The notes below the pieces were generated by a model that saw nothing but the letters and a program-made list of their open reading frames with translations, did no database searches and had not been told where the DNA came from. From contig JASGDC010000033.1 of NCBI GenBank assembly GCA_047608145.1, positions 9,525-73,524 of the forward strand: 64,000 nucleotides of DNA. Direction: 5' to 3'. This DNA is from JASGDC01 sp047608145 (GTDB taxonomy: Bacteria > Actinomycetota > Actinomycetes > Actinomycetales > Micrococcaceae). A program made the translations under genes and the position numbers. Of the stretch, positions 45,841 to 54,434 are shown in pieces. Within the stretch, counting starts at the first letter, position 1, and every line of letters begins with the position of its first letter.

Positions 45841-47184
45841 ATGGCATCCAAACAGCATGGTAGCCACGATGACCTTAAAAGAACCTTGACCTTTTTCCCT
45901 GCACTGTCTACAGTAATGGGGATTGTCATTGGTTCTGGAGTCTTCTTTAAAGCTGCCAGTGTAGCTCAGATAACTGGAACTACTAGCTTACACATGCTTA
46001 TTTGGCTTTTGGCTGGTTTAATTACCATTGCAGCTGGTTTAACTGCAGCAGAACTTGCAGCAGCAATTCCAGAAACTGGTGGCATGATTAAGTACATCGA
46101 GCGTGCTTACGGAAAACTGCCGAGTTTCTTACTAGGCTGGGCCCAAGTAGTCATCTACTTCCCAGCTGTAGGTGGTGCTTTATCAATTATCTTTGCTACG
46201 CAGTTTAAAAATCTATTTGGACTTCCTGATAGCAGCTTAGTACCAATAGCTATAATTTCCATCTTATTCTTTTATGGAGTTAATTTACTTGGTTCTAAAG
46301 TTGCTGGAACTTTCCAAGCAGTGGGGCTGGTAGCAAAGCTAATTCCGCTAGCTTTGATTGTGATTTTCGGGCTATTTGCTAAGAATCCAGTGCATGTCAG
46401 CTTATTCCCAATTCAGGAAGGACCTGAAACTGGTGGATTAATGACTGCTCTAGGTGCTGGTTTGCTTTCTGCAATGTTTGCTTACGATGGTTGGATTCAC
46501 GTAGGAAACGTAGCTGGTGAGCTAAAGAACCCAAAGCGTGATCTAGCACGCGCAATTGGCGGTGGCTTGTTTGGTGTCATGGCAGTCTACCTACTTGTAA
46601 ACTGGGTATTCTTGCATGTATTACCATTTAATCAGCTTGCTGGTAACGAAAATGCACCGATGGATCTTGCGCACCAACTATTTGGTAATTACGGTGGAAA
46701 ACTAGTAACTATCGGTATCTTAATTTCAGTATTCGACACTATTAATGGTTATACTATGACTGGAATGCGCCTACCGTACACTATGGGTCTAAAGGAAGAA
46801 CTGCCATTTTCGGATAAGTTAACAAAACTAAACCGTAATCGAGTTCCATATTTAGCAGGACTTCTAACTCTAGTACTAACTACAGTTATGATCCTACTTG
46901 GCGCTTTCGAAACTTTAACCAATATGTTGACGTTCGTAATTTGGATTTTCTACGTTTTGGTTTTCATTGCAGTGTTTATCTTGCGTAAGAAAGAACCTGA
47001 GCTAGAACGCCCTTATAAAGTGCCGTTTTACCCAGTCGTACCATTGGTTGCAATATTAGGTGGAACTTTCATTGTGATAATGACATTATTTACCCAGTTC
47101 CAGCTAGCTATGATTGGTATTTTACTTACCCTTGCTGGTATCCCACTGTACTACTACATGCAAAAGAAACAACCCCAAGAATAG
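45841..47184 (+). CDS. APC-family amino acid permease (copy 2)
   Basis: A 447-residue tandem paralog of the preceding gene with the same layout: VMGIVIGSGVFFKA, the AAELAAAIPETGG block, FAYDGWIHVGNVAGELKNPKRDLARAIGG and the shared C-terminal RKKEPELERPYKVPFYPV. Differences concentrate in helices 3-4 and 9-10, where substrate specificity could lie (AVGGALSIIFAT versus ANVAALAIIFGT). Probably another neutral amino acid transporter or exchanger. A 69-base stretch is identical to copy 1. The MFS gene follows after 31 bases, so read-through is likely. Confidence 0.9.
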   Translation: MASKQHGSHDDLKRTLTFFPALSTVMGIVIGSGVFFKAASVAQITGTTSLHMLIWLLAGLITIAAGLTAAELAAAIPETGGMIKYIERAYGKLPSFLLGWAQVVIYFPAVGGALSIIFATQFKNLFGLPDSSLVPIAIISILFFYGVNLLGSKVAGTFQAVGLVAKLIPLALIVIFGLFAKNPVHVSLFPIQEGPETGGLMTALGAGLLSAMFAYDGWIHVGNVAGELKNPKRDLARAIGGGLFGVMAVYLLVNWVFLHVLPFNQLAGNENAPMDLAHQLFGNYGGKLVTIGILISVFDTINGYTMTGMRLPYTMGLKEELPFSDKLTKLNRNRVPYLAGLLTLVLTTVMILLGAFETLTNMLTFVIWIFYVLVFIAVFILRKKEPELERPYKVPFYPVVPLVAILGGTFIVIMTLFTQFQLAMIGILLTLAGIPLYYYMQKKQPQE

Positions 47185-47215
47185 TTTGGAACAATCAATC
47201 GCACTATTTTAGATT

Positions 47216-48394
47216 ATGAAGCAATACAACTCTAGAAACGCTTTGCTTGCTATGGCAATCGGCGGCTTAGGTATCGGTACGACTGAATTTGCAGTTATGG
47301 GCCTATTACCTCAAGTCGCCGATGGTCTTAGTATCACAATCCCGCAAGCAGGGCATATTATTTCAGCTTACGCACTCGGTGTGGTAGTTGGTGCTCCTCT
47401 TTTTGCAGTACTAACTGCTAAATGGAACCGGAAAGTTACTTTAATCATGTTAATGGTACTTTTTACTATTGGTAACACCTTTTCTGGCCTTGCAGTTAAC
47501 TACCCTATGATGATGGTATTTCGTTTTGTCTCTGGACTACCACACGGAGCTTATTTTGGGATTGCAGCTGTAACTGGCGCTGCTTTAGTCGGTAGAGCAA
47601 AACGAGGTTATGCAGTTTCCATGGTAATGATGGGTCTTACTATCGCCAATGTCATTAGCGTGCCTTTGATTACATTACTTGGTCAAAATATTGGTTGGCG
47701 TTGGGCTTTTGTAATCATCGGAATCATTGGTCTAGCTACTATTTTGGCAATTGCGCTAGCAGTGCCTAATGTTACTGCTGATAATAATGCCTCAATGAGC
47801 AAAGAACTCACTGCACTAAAAACACCACAAGTACTACTTACTTTAATTACTGGAATGATTGGTTTCGGTGGCTTCTTTGCAGTTTACAGTTACATTACCC
47901 CTACTATGACTGATGTTACTGGCTTTACTCCTGCTGCAGTAACAGTAATCCTAAGTATCTATGGTCTAGGGATGACTACTGGAAATTATATTGGTGGTAG
48001 AGCTGCAGACTGGAGAATTAAGAATAGCATCTATATCTTTGGCGCTGGGATGGCAGTTACCTTATTCATCTTCACTTTTGCAGTACACAGTAAAATAACT
48101 GCGGTAATCCTAGTATTCTTAATGGGATCTATGGTTTCTGCCTATACTCCAGCTCTCCAAGCTAGGCTGATGGAAGTTGCAAATGATGCACAAAACTTAG
48201 CAGCTAGCCTTAATCACTCTGCACTTAACATTGCCAATGCACTTGGTGCTTGGCTTGGTGGACTAGTAATTGCTGCAGGTTACGGATATGTGGCACCAGC
48301 TTGGGTCGGATGTGCGTTAGCACTTGCTGGTTTAGTAAGCGCCTTTATAATGTTTAGTCTTGATAAAAATAATGGTCAAATTGAAACAATATAG
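47216..48394 (+). CDS. MFS transporter, DHA1 group (AraJ/YdhP-like)
   Basis: A 392-residue, 12-helix major facilitator. The start LLAMAIGGLGIGTTEFAVMGLLPQVA and the helix 4 text PHGAYFGIAAVTGAALV are typical of the AraJ/PbuE/YdhP-type drug-H+ antiporter branch. It probably exports a small compound with proton input. It sits between amino acid permeases and a pair of SMR genes on one strand with short gaps. Substrate unknown. Confidence 0.88.
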   Translation: MKQYNSRNALLAMAIGGLGIGTTEFAVMGLLPQVADGLSITIPQAGHIISAYALGVVVGAPLFAVLTAKWNRKVTLIMLMVLFTIGNTFSGLAVNYPMMMVFRFVSGLPHGAYFGIAAVTGAALVGRAKRGYAVSMVMMGLTIANVISVPLITLLGQNIGWRWAFVIIGIIGLATILAIALAVPNVTADNNASMSKELTALKTPQVLLTLITGMIGFGGFFAVYSYITPTMTDVTGFTPAAVTVILSIYGLGMTTGNYIGGRAADWRIKNSIYIFGAGMAVTLFIFTFAVHSKITAVILVFLMGSMVSAYTPALQARLMEVANDAQNLAASLNHSALNIANALGAWLGGLVIAAGYGYVAPAWVGCALALAGLVSAFIMFSLDKNNGQIETI

Positions 48395-48409
48395 AGAGTA
48401 TGAGGAATC

Positions 48410-48724
48410 TTGGCTTGGGCAATTCTAGTATTATCTGGAGTTCTTGAAGCTGTTTGGGCTGCGGCCTTGTCAGCTACTGATGGTTTTAAAAAATGGAAAC
48501 CAACAGTTATCTTTTTAGTCGCAATAATTCTAAGTGTCGTTGGACTGTCTTATGCAATGACCCAATTACCTACCGGAACTTCTTACGCCGTTTGGACCGG
48601 TATCGGCGCAGCTTTAACAGTAATCTGGGGAATGGCAACTGGTAAAGAAAAAGCAACTACAGCTCGGATATTATTATTAGTTCTATTAATTGGTTCTGTA
48701 ATCGGGCTTAAGGTGGTGAGCTAA
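48410..48724 (+). CDS. Small multidrug resistance protein, SugE/Gdx-like (subunit A)
   Basis: A 104-residue, four-helix SMR protein starting at a TTG after GAGGAATC. The membrane-embedded glutamate is in VLSGVLEAVWAAAL near residue 13, and the signature GTSYAVWTGIGAALTVIWG is near residues 56-74. The second SMR gene starts within its stop codon (TAATG). Paired small SMRs usually work as heterodimers. The Gdx group exports guanidinium; quaternary-amine export is an alternative. No guanidine riboswitch was recognised upstream. Confidence 0.88.
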   Translation: MAWAILVLSGVLEAVWAAALSATDGFKKWKPTVIFLVAIILSVVGLSYAMTQLPTGTSYAVWTGIGAALTVIWGMATGKEKATTARILLLVLLIGSVIGLKVVS

Positions 48725-49083
48725 TGCCTTGGTTGATTCTAATAATTAGTGCATTATTTGAAGCAATATGGGCTACTGCCCTTGGGATGTCTGATGGCTT
48801 TAAACATTTGATACCTACAGTTATTTTCGTAGTTGCCAGTGTAATTAGTATGGCTGGCTTAGGCTATGCATTAAAGCATATTCCAATCGGTACCGCCTAT
48901 TCTGTTTGGACCGGTATCGGCGCAGCCCTGACTGTAATTTATGCAATGGCTACTGGTAATGAAACCGTCTCTATTTTAAAAATAGTGTTCTTATGTGGAA
49001 TTATCGGTGCAGTAATTGGGCTAAAGCTAGTATCAGATGGCTCTGAAATTACCAATAATTCAGCAAAAACACAAAAAACTTAA
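48724..49083 (+). CDS. Small multidrug resistance protein, SugE/Gdx-like (subunit B)
   Basis: A 119-residue SMR protein, slightly longer than its partner because of a polar tail (GSEITNNSAKTQKT). The essential glutamate is in ISALFEAIWATAL near residue 13 and the signature IGTAYSVWTGIGAALTVIYAM follows, here split as IGTAYSVWTGIGAAL and TVIYAM. Translationally coupled to subunit A by a one-base overlap. Expected to form an antiparallel heterodimer in the membrane that swaps protons for a small cation. Confidence 0.88.
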   Translation: MPWLILIISALFEAIWATALGMSDGFKHLIPTVIFVVASVISMAGLGYALKHIPIGTAYSVWTGIGAALTVIYAMATGNETVSILKIVFLCGIIGAVIGLKLVSDGSEITNNSAKTQKT

Positions 49084-49210
49084 AAATTTTCTCAGATTGA
49101 TATGATTTTTTGCCTTGTTTCTTAGACAATAAAGGTACATAGCGTTATATAGTAAATGTTAATAAGGTAACTAAAATAAGTTCCCTAAAAAATGGAAGGA
49201 CACAATTACT

Positions 49211-50398
49211 ATGAAAAAAGTAGTTATGCTTGAAGCATCAGTTTTCGGTTTGCCACACATTATGGAAGCAGCACAAAAGTTTGATGTACAGCTTGTCCTC
49301 CTCGCTGCAGATCGTAATCGTTATTTAAGTTGTTTAGATGAATGCATGGAACAAGGTCTTGAAGTTATTGATGTAGACACAATGGATGTCGATGCCTCTG
49401 CTGAGGCAATTAAAAAGATTGATGATGTTGCCGGAATCATGGGCAATACTGGTTCTTGGGCGCCAGTTGGTGCACGAGTCGCTAAAAAACTTGGTTTCCC
49501 TGGACAAGACCCTGAAACTGTAGACTTCTTGCGCGATAAAAAGAAGACTCGTGAGCGTTTAGTTGAAGCTGGTATTTCAAAGACTCGCTCTTTTGATCCA
49601 AATCAAAAAGATGTTTTGGGACAGATGAAAGATGCAAACATCACTTTCCCAATTATCTTAAAACCAACTAGTGGTAGTGGTAGTCGTGATGTATTCACCA
49701 TTCATACTGAAGAAGAGTTCAATGAAAAACTAAAGGAAATTGATCCTAAAAATTTCTTAATTGAGACTTTCATTAAAGGCCCACTTTATAGTGCTGAACT
49801 ATTCGTACAAAATGATAAAGCTAATCTACTTGGCGTCTCTGGTCGTATCTTGACTGAGTTACCAGTAGTACAAGAAGAAGCTGCATTCTTCCCTGCTCAT
49901 TATAGTGAAGAATACTACAAAGAGATTGAAGAGTGGATGCAAAGTATCATTGATTCTACTGGTTTTGGTTCTGGCTTCATGCACGCTGAGTACATGCAAA
50001 CTACTGAAGGCCCTGAAATCGTTGAGATTAACCCACGCTTAGGTGGTGGCTTGATTGGGGAATGTATCATCGGTTCTACTGATATAAATATCTACGAAGC
50101 AATGATTTCAGTAGCTCTTGACGAAAAATCTGATTTACTAACTAAGACCATCGAGTACCCTAAAGGTACTGCTCAGGTACTTAAGTATGTTCACAAAACT
50201 GGCAAAATCACTTACGTTACGCCAATGCCACAAGGTTTTCCAGGCAATCCGCAGTTCTACTCTTCACGAACAGAAATCGAAAGCCTTGAAGGTCAAAGTG
50301 CAAACTACGGTATTGTTTATGCAGAAGGTGAAAACGCGCCAAATGCTCTAGATAACGTACTAGCCATAGCTCGACTAATTGTGGCTGAAGTAGAGTAG
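49211..50398 (+). CDS. ATP-grasp ligase, possible L-amino acid (dipeptide) ligase
   Basis: A 395-residue ATP-grasp protein. The N-terminal domain starts KKVVMLEASVFGLPHIMEAA. The ATP-binding subdomain has FPIILKPTSGSGSRDVFTIH near residues 147-166, and the metal-binding end is EIVEINPRLGGGLIGECI near 270-287. The family forms amide bonds through acyl phosphates; carboxylate and amine partners are unknown. A long 127-base leader separates it from the SMR pair, so it may have its own promoter, and a strong ribosome site (GGAAGGA) precedes the ATG. Transporters on both sides suggest a small peptide or amino acid conjugate that is made and exported, which is inference. Confidence 0.82.
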   Translation: MKKVVMLEASVFGLPHIMEAAQKFDVQLVLLAADRNRYLSCLDECMEQGLEVIDVDTMDVDASAEAIKKIDDVAGIMGNTGSWAPVGARVAKKLGFPGQDPETVDFLRDKKKTRERLVEAGISKTRSFDPNQKDVLGQMKDANITFPIILKPTSGSGSRDVFTIHTEEEFNEKLKEIDPKNFLIETFIKGPLYSAELFVQNDKANLLGVSGRILTELPVVQEEAAFFPAHYSEEYYKEIEEWMQSIIDSTGFGSGFMHAEYMQTTEGPEIVEINPRLGGGLIGECIIGSTDINIYEAMISVALDEKSDLLTKTIEYPKGTAQVLKYVHKTGKITYVTPMPQGFPGNPQFYSSRTEIESLEGQSANYGIVYAEGENAPNALDNVLAIARLIVAEVE

Positions 50399-50415
50399 AA
50401 ACTTAAAACTTTATT

Positions 50416-50481
50416 AAAGTGGAGTTGCCATCAAAGCTGGATATCAATTAAATTATCCAATTTTGTTTGAAACTCCACTTT
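50416..50481 (+). terminator. Terminator of the ATP-grasp gene
   Basis: AAAGTGGAGTT (50416-50426) pairs with AACTCCACTTT (50471-50481), perfect over 11 bp, and TTTATAT follows. The 44-base loop region contains further partial pairing (GGATA/TATCC). Confidence 0.78.
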
Positions 50482-50511
50482 TTATATGTTTTCTTTACAA
50501 AAAGGAAAGAA

Positions 50512-50760
50512 ATGTTGTAAATACTATTTTAATACGCCAAGCTCAAGGTCAAGACTTAAGCCAAGTTATGGAAATTATTAATCAAGCAAAACAACTTCTT
50601 AAAGCTGATTGGTTCTACACAGTGGCAAAGCAATGAACCAAGTGAAACAACTTTAACGGAAGATATTAGAAACAAAAACTGCTATCTGATTATCGTTAAT
50701 AACCAAATAGCTGGAACAGCGACATTAATACCTGCCCCTGATCCACTATATAAAATATTG
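50512..50760 (+). pseudogene. GNAT acetyltransferase relic
   Basis: A strong ribosome site AAAGGAAAGAA precedes ATG at 50512, but that frame stops after two codons. A shifted frame reads ILIRQAQGQDLSQVMEIINQ and AKQLLKAD; an extra T in GATTGG near 50610 then moves the reading to GSTQWQSNEPSETTLTEDI, NCYLIIVNNQIAGTATLIP and DPLY, typical GNAT sequence. After about 50750 the family's acetyl-CoA core (the R-G-x-G-x-A region) cannot be found, so the 3' half is gone or scrambled. The rest of the gap to 50950 is AT-rich with no gene I can support. Confidence 0.7.
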
Positions 50761-50950
50761 ATAACCTTCAAATATTACGGTTCCGTTCATATTAATAATG
50801 GGGTTGGCTATAAAAATTTTGTCTATGAGTTAGTTTTAAAACTTAATTTAAACTTCTTTAAAAGATTTATGAAATTTTATATGCAGTTTTCACTAAGATA
50901 TATTAAAATTATTATTCATCCTTAATTTTTAATCATAGGAGCTGAAAATA

Positions 50951-52270
50951 ATGTCAACGACGACGAAAACCTCTACCCTCCCCCCTAAATTATCTAGAAG
51001 TGCACTAATAGGTGGTTCCGTAGGAAACTTCCTGGAATGGTATGAATTCAGTATTTATGGCTATTTTGCCACTGCCATTGCTGCCAATTTCTTTAGTGCT
51101 ACAGATAATTCCCCAATCCAAGCCTTAATCAAAACTTGGGCAGCGTTTGCTATTGCCTTCTTTTTCCGACCAGTAGGTGCCGCAGTTTTCGGCAGACTTG
51201 GTGATCGAATTGGACGTAAACCTACTTTAATTATTGTCTTAATGATGATGGTAGTATCTACTACTCTAATTGGTATATTGCCAACTTATGCAAGCGTTGG
51301 TGTTTGGGCGCCAATATTACTAACTCTAGTACGTATCGCACAAGGTCTTTCTGCTGGTGGCGAGTTTGGTGGCGCAGTAAGCATTATGACTGAATTTGCA
51401 CCTAATAGAAAACGCGGCTTATATGGAGCTTGGCAGTCCTTCACTGTCGGCCTTGGTCTGCTAGGCGGCGCACTAACTGCAACTATCATCTCACTATTTA
51501 TGAGTGAACAAACTCTTAACTCTTGGGGGTGGCGTATTCCATTTTTAATCACTTTCCCTCTTGGTTTAATTGCACTTTACTTGCGTTTAAAACTAGAAGA
51601 AAGTCCTGATTTTAAAAAAACTGCTGCTAAAGAAACTGAAACAGCCACACCTAGCCGAGAGGCATCATCTGGTGAAGTAGCTAAAGCAATTCTAATGGGA
51701 ATTGGTAGGTTAATGGGCTGGTCAGCAGCTGGTTATACATTCTTAGTAGTAATGCCTGGATACCTACAAAACTCTGTGGGCACCAGTTTCCGTCAAGCAT
51801 TGATTGCTACTGTAGTTGCTAATCTTGGTTTCGTGGCCACTATCCTACCAGCTGGTATTTATAGCGATAAGATTGGCCGCAAACCAGTAATGATTACTGG
51901 AACTATCGCTATCACTATCCTAGCTATCCCACTTATGAAAGTCTTACAAAATACCAATGGTTCACTCTTTACTAAGAGTTTAGCGGTATTTGTGGCTGGA
52001 GCTTGTGTAGGTCTTATTGCAGGACCTGGACCTGCGATGCTTGCAGAAATGTTCCCGACTTCAGTGCGTTATACCGGACTTGGTTTAGCTTATTCCCTTT
52101 CAAACGCAGTGTTCTCAGGTTCTGCTGGACTAATTATTACTTCATTGATTAGCGCCACTAACAACGAGGATATTCCTGCTTACTATGTGATGTTTACTTG
52201 TATTATTAGTTTCTTTGCATTACGCACCATTAATAATAAAGATCGCTTGAGATCTTTTAGCGACCACTAA
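50951..52270 (+). CDS. MFS transporter, metabolite:H+ symporter (MHS) family
   Basis: A 439-residue, 12-helix transporter. The opening GGSVGNFLEWYEFSIYGYFA and the loop 2-3 motif FGRLGDRIGRKPTLI are MHS hallmarks, as is RIAQGLSAGGEFGGAVSIM. Members take up citrate, ketoglutarate, proline/betaine or dicarboxylates with protons. The substrate cannot be read here. TAGGAGCTGAAAAT precedes the ATG, with AnmK 22 bases downstream on the same strand. Confidence 0.88.
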   Translation: MSTTTKTSTLPPKLSRSALIGGSVGNFLEWYEFSIYGYFATAIAANFFSATDNSPIQALIKTWAAFAIAFFFRPVGAAVFGRLGDRIGRKPTLIIVLMMMVVSTTLIGILPTYASVGVWAPILLTLVRIAQGLSAGGEFGGAVSIMTEFAPNRKRGLYGAWQSFTVGLGLLGGALTATIISLFMSEQTLNSWGWRIPFLITFPLGLIALYLRLKLEESPDFKKTAAKETETATPSREASSGEVAKAILMGIGRLMGWSAAGYTFLVVMPGYLQNSVGTSFRQALIATVVANLGFVATILPAGIYSDKIGRKPVMITGTIAITILAIPLMKVLQNTNGSLFTKSLAVFVAGACVGLIAGPGPAMLAEMFPTSVRYTGLGLAYSLSNAVFSGSAGLIITSLISATNNEDIPAYYVMFTCIISFFALRTINNKDRLRSFSDH

Positions 52271-52292
52271 TGCTTGAATTCTTAGGAGAAAA

Positions 52293-53555
52293 ATGAAAAT
52301 TATTGGAATGATGTGTGGAACATCATATGATGCAATTGATGCTGGTGCAGTTGATTTAACAGTCGAAAATGGCACTATAATCATGAAACCACTAGGGATG
52401 GTAAGTGGTAGCTACTCAAAAGAACTACGTGATGAGTTGCATCGGCAAATGCCACCAGCTCCTAGTAGCTTTGAAGAATTTGCCAAGCTAGATACTTATA
52501 TTGGCAAAGCTTTCGCTGAAGTAGCTGAAAAAGCTAATAAAGAACTTTGCGATGGTAAAGCAGATATTATCGCTTCACACGGCCAGACTATCTATCATTG
52601 GTTTGAACAAATTGTCAATAAAAACGTAGTGCATGGCACTCTCCAAATTGGACAACCTGCTTGGATTGCCGAAAAAACTGGGTGTACGGTAATCTCTGAT
52701 TTTCGAACTCGTGATGTTGCTGCAGGAGGTCAAGGTGCACCACTTATTAGTCTTTTTGACCAGATGTGGTTAGGTTCTAGAGCACAAGAAGGACATCGTA
52801 GTGCAGCACTTAATTTAGGCGGTATTGCAAATGCTACTGTGCTACTTACTAATGACAATGGCAAAGTCAGCAGTGTAGCTTTTGATACAGGTCCAGCAAA
52901 CGCATTACTTGATGTGGCTATCACTGCTGGCACTAATGGTAAACAGGTCTATGATCCGGATGGGAAAATGGCAAGAAGTGGTAAAGTTCACGAGAAACTT
53001 CTCAAGCGTTTTCTAGCTGAGCCATACTACCAACTTCCAGCGCCTAAGACTACAGGTAAAGAACTGTTCCACATTGAACATATGCGTGAGATATTGGAAG
53101 CAGAAAAATTAATAGCCCCTGGCATTAATGACTCTAGCTCTGGTGAGAAAATTAGCCTTGAGGATTTCCTTGCTACTCTTACTGAGCTAACTGCAGTTAC
53201 GGTTACTGACGGTTTAAAGTCATACAAATTAACTGAAGTTATCACTAATGGTGGTGGCATTAGAAATAAATACTTGATGGAACGTATTCAATATCTTATT
53301 GGTCACAATGTAAAATTTAGGCCAGCTGAGGAACTAGGATTGGAAAGCCAAGCAAAAGAAGCTTACTGCTTCGCAGTACTTGCTTTCTGCACTATCCATG
53401 ACTTACCTAGCACCATTCAAAGCTGTACTGGTGCAGACCATGAAAGTATTTTGGGAAGCATTACTCCTGGTAAAGATGGGTTGCATAGTTTATTAAAAGA
53501 TATTGAACCAATAGTTACTGACAAACCATTAACCATGAAAATCATTACTTACTAA
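52293..53555 (+). CDS. anmK: 1,6-anhydro-N-acetylmuramic acid kinase
   Basis: A 420-residue ASKHA-fold kinase. Motifs: IGMMCGTSYDAIDAGAVDL at the N-terminus, IASHGQTIYHW, GGQGAPLISLFDQ with catalytic Asp position, LNLGGIANATV, and VITNGGGIRNKYLM. The GTSYDAID form replaces the GTSADGID of proteobacteria and is common in actinobacteria. It opens and phosphorylates 1,6-anhydroMurNAc from wall turnover to MurNAc-6-phosphate. TAGGAGAAAA precedes the ATG. MurQ and NagZ are not in the window. The MHS gene immediately upstream may share its transcript. Confidence 0.92.
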   Translation: MKIIGMMCGTSYDAIDAGAVDLTVENGTIIMKPLGMVSGSYSKELRDELHRQMPPAPSSFEEFAKLDTYIGKAFAEVAEKANKELCDGKADIIASHGQTIYHWFEQIVNKNVVHGTLQIGQPAWIAEKTGCTVISDFRTRDVAAGGQGAPLISLFDQMWLGSRAQEGHRSAALNLGGIANATVLLTNDNGKVSSVAFDTGPANALLDVAITAGTNGKQVYDPDGKMARSGKVHEKLLKRFLAEPYYQLPAPKTTGKELFHIEHMREILEAEKLIAPGINDSSSGEKISLEDFLATLTELTAVTVTDGLKSYKLTEVITNGGGIRNKYLMERIQYLIGHNVKFRPAEELGLESQAKEAYCFAVLAFCTIHDLPSTIQSCTGADHESILGSITPGKDGLHSLLKDIEPIVTDKPLTMKIITY

Positions 53556-53572
53556 TACACAATTTATAAGTC

Positions 53573-53611
53573 AAGTGGGGTTACTATCCAGTTTTGATAG
53601 CGACCCCACTT
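53573..53611 (+). terminator. Terminator of anmK
   Basis: AAGTGGGGT (53573-53581) pairs with ACCCCACTT (53603-53611), with inner CTATC/GATAG, followed by TTATTATTTTC. The outer stem resembles that of the 50416 terminator. Confidence 0.82.
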
Positions 53612-53706
53612 TTATTATTTTCAATAAAAGTGAGCTATCAAACCACAATTATTTTCTCAGTGATGCCTAGTATATTTGTACTAATAATTCAGAAAGGCAT
53701 AATCAC

Positions 53707-54143
53707 ATGCAAATTCCTAAAAATACTAATGAAATACCCAAAGAATTTTGGCATTTCTTTGACGGTATAACATGCCGTAATTGGCCAAATGCCGAGGAAA
53801 GACCTTATTACTATCAAGTTATGACTCGCTCTTATTTAGAACATCTCAAGATGAAAAATCTGATTAAAAAAGGGACGACTGGTTTTACTCCAGAAATTGT
53901 TGGCAAAAAGACTGGGGTACCCATAGAACAAATAGAATTCTTACTGTATATGGATGATCATCTTTACGATGTTATTGATGAAGATAAAACTGTAGACTTA
54001 ACAGGCACGGATGAAAAATCAAATCGATTATATTCTGACGAACATCATGCACGATATTACCAATTGTTTTATCTAAAGAGCAAGTCCTTATTTATATTGA
54101 ACGTAATGCTGACTTCGGAAATTCTAAACTGTTTAGAACTTAA
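53707..54143 (+). pseudogene. Unknown protein gene with a probable frameshift near its 3' end
   Basis: The ATG at 53707 follows AGAAAGGC and opens a hydrophilic protein with FWHFFDGITCRNWPNAEERP, LEHLKMKNLIKKGTTGFTPE and IEQIEFLLYMDDHLYDVID, unfamiliar to me. The raw frame runs to 54258, but its last 40 codons cross a terminator and the antisense of a tiny gene. Adding one T to TT at 54057-54058 gives RYLPIVLSKEQVLIYIERNA and a natural stop at 54143, just before the terminator. That 145-residue version is more believable. Function unknown. No membrane segment or signal peptide. Confidence 0.55.
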
Positions 54144-54153
54144 AATAGGCATG

Positions 54154-54180
54154 AAAAAACCCACTTCATTGAAGTGGGTT
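54154..54180. terminator. Bidirectional terminator between the 53.7-kb gene and the tiny gene
   Basis: AACCCACTTCA pairs with TGAAGTGGGTT with almost no loop (54158-54180), giving a GC-containing stem. On the minus strand it is followed by TTTTTT (plus A run 54154-54159), on plus by TAATCTTAATTCTTTTTC. Confidence 0.82.
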
Positions 54181-54206
54181 AATCTTAATTCTTTTTCTAC
54201 AAATTC

Positions 54207-54302
54207 TTACCAGTTTTTACGATCTTCTTTAGTAGAATCGCCAGCAACAGAGTTGTAAGTTAAGTTGTAGTATTTCATAGCTAATGACATCAAAGTTTTC
54301 AT
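54207..54302 (-). CDS. Candidate 31-residue small protein
   Basis: From ATG at 54302 the minus strand encodes KTLMSLAMKYYNLTYNSVA then GDSTKEDRKNW and TAA at 54207. GAGAGGAATCAA before the ATG is one of the better ribosome sites in the window, and a strong terminator begins 27 bases after the stop. An isolated site, short ORF and terminator in the right order support a real gene. It has a semi-hydrophobic N-terminal half and a charged, Trp-ending tail. I do not recognise it. It lies upstream of, and in the opposite orientation order to, the flavoprotein gene at 54435, which is transcribed leftward toward it. Confidence 0.55.
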   Translation of the reverse strand: MKTLMSLAMKYYNLTYNSVAGDSTKEDRKNW

Positions 54303-54434
54303 TTGATTCCTCTCTGTTTTCTAATTTTTATAACATTATCTCCGTGAAGAACTATACAGAACGAACCTTGATTCTTTTATAGCGCATCTTTAACGTTTGC
54401 TGGGCAAAATTATATTTACTGGCATCAAAAACCT

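Noticed and set aside
47185..47215. Guanidine riboswitch controlling the SMR pair
   Set aside because: The 31-base gap before the MFS gene is too short and lacks the conserved ACGR/GGGACGA elements; none is seen in the ATP-grasp leader either.
54144..54258. C-terminal extension of the 53.7-kb gene
   Set aside because: It crosses a strong terminator and reads the antisense of a tiny gene; a one-base shift gives a cleaner end at 54143.
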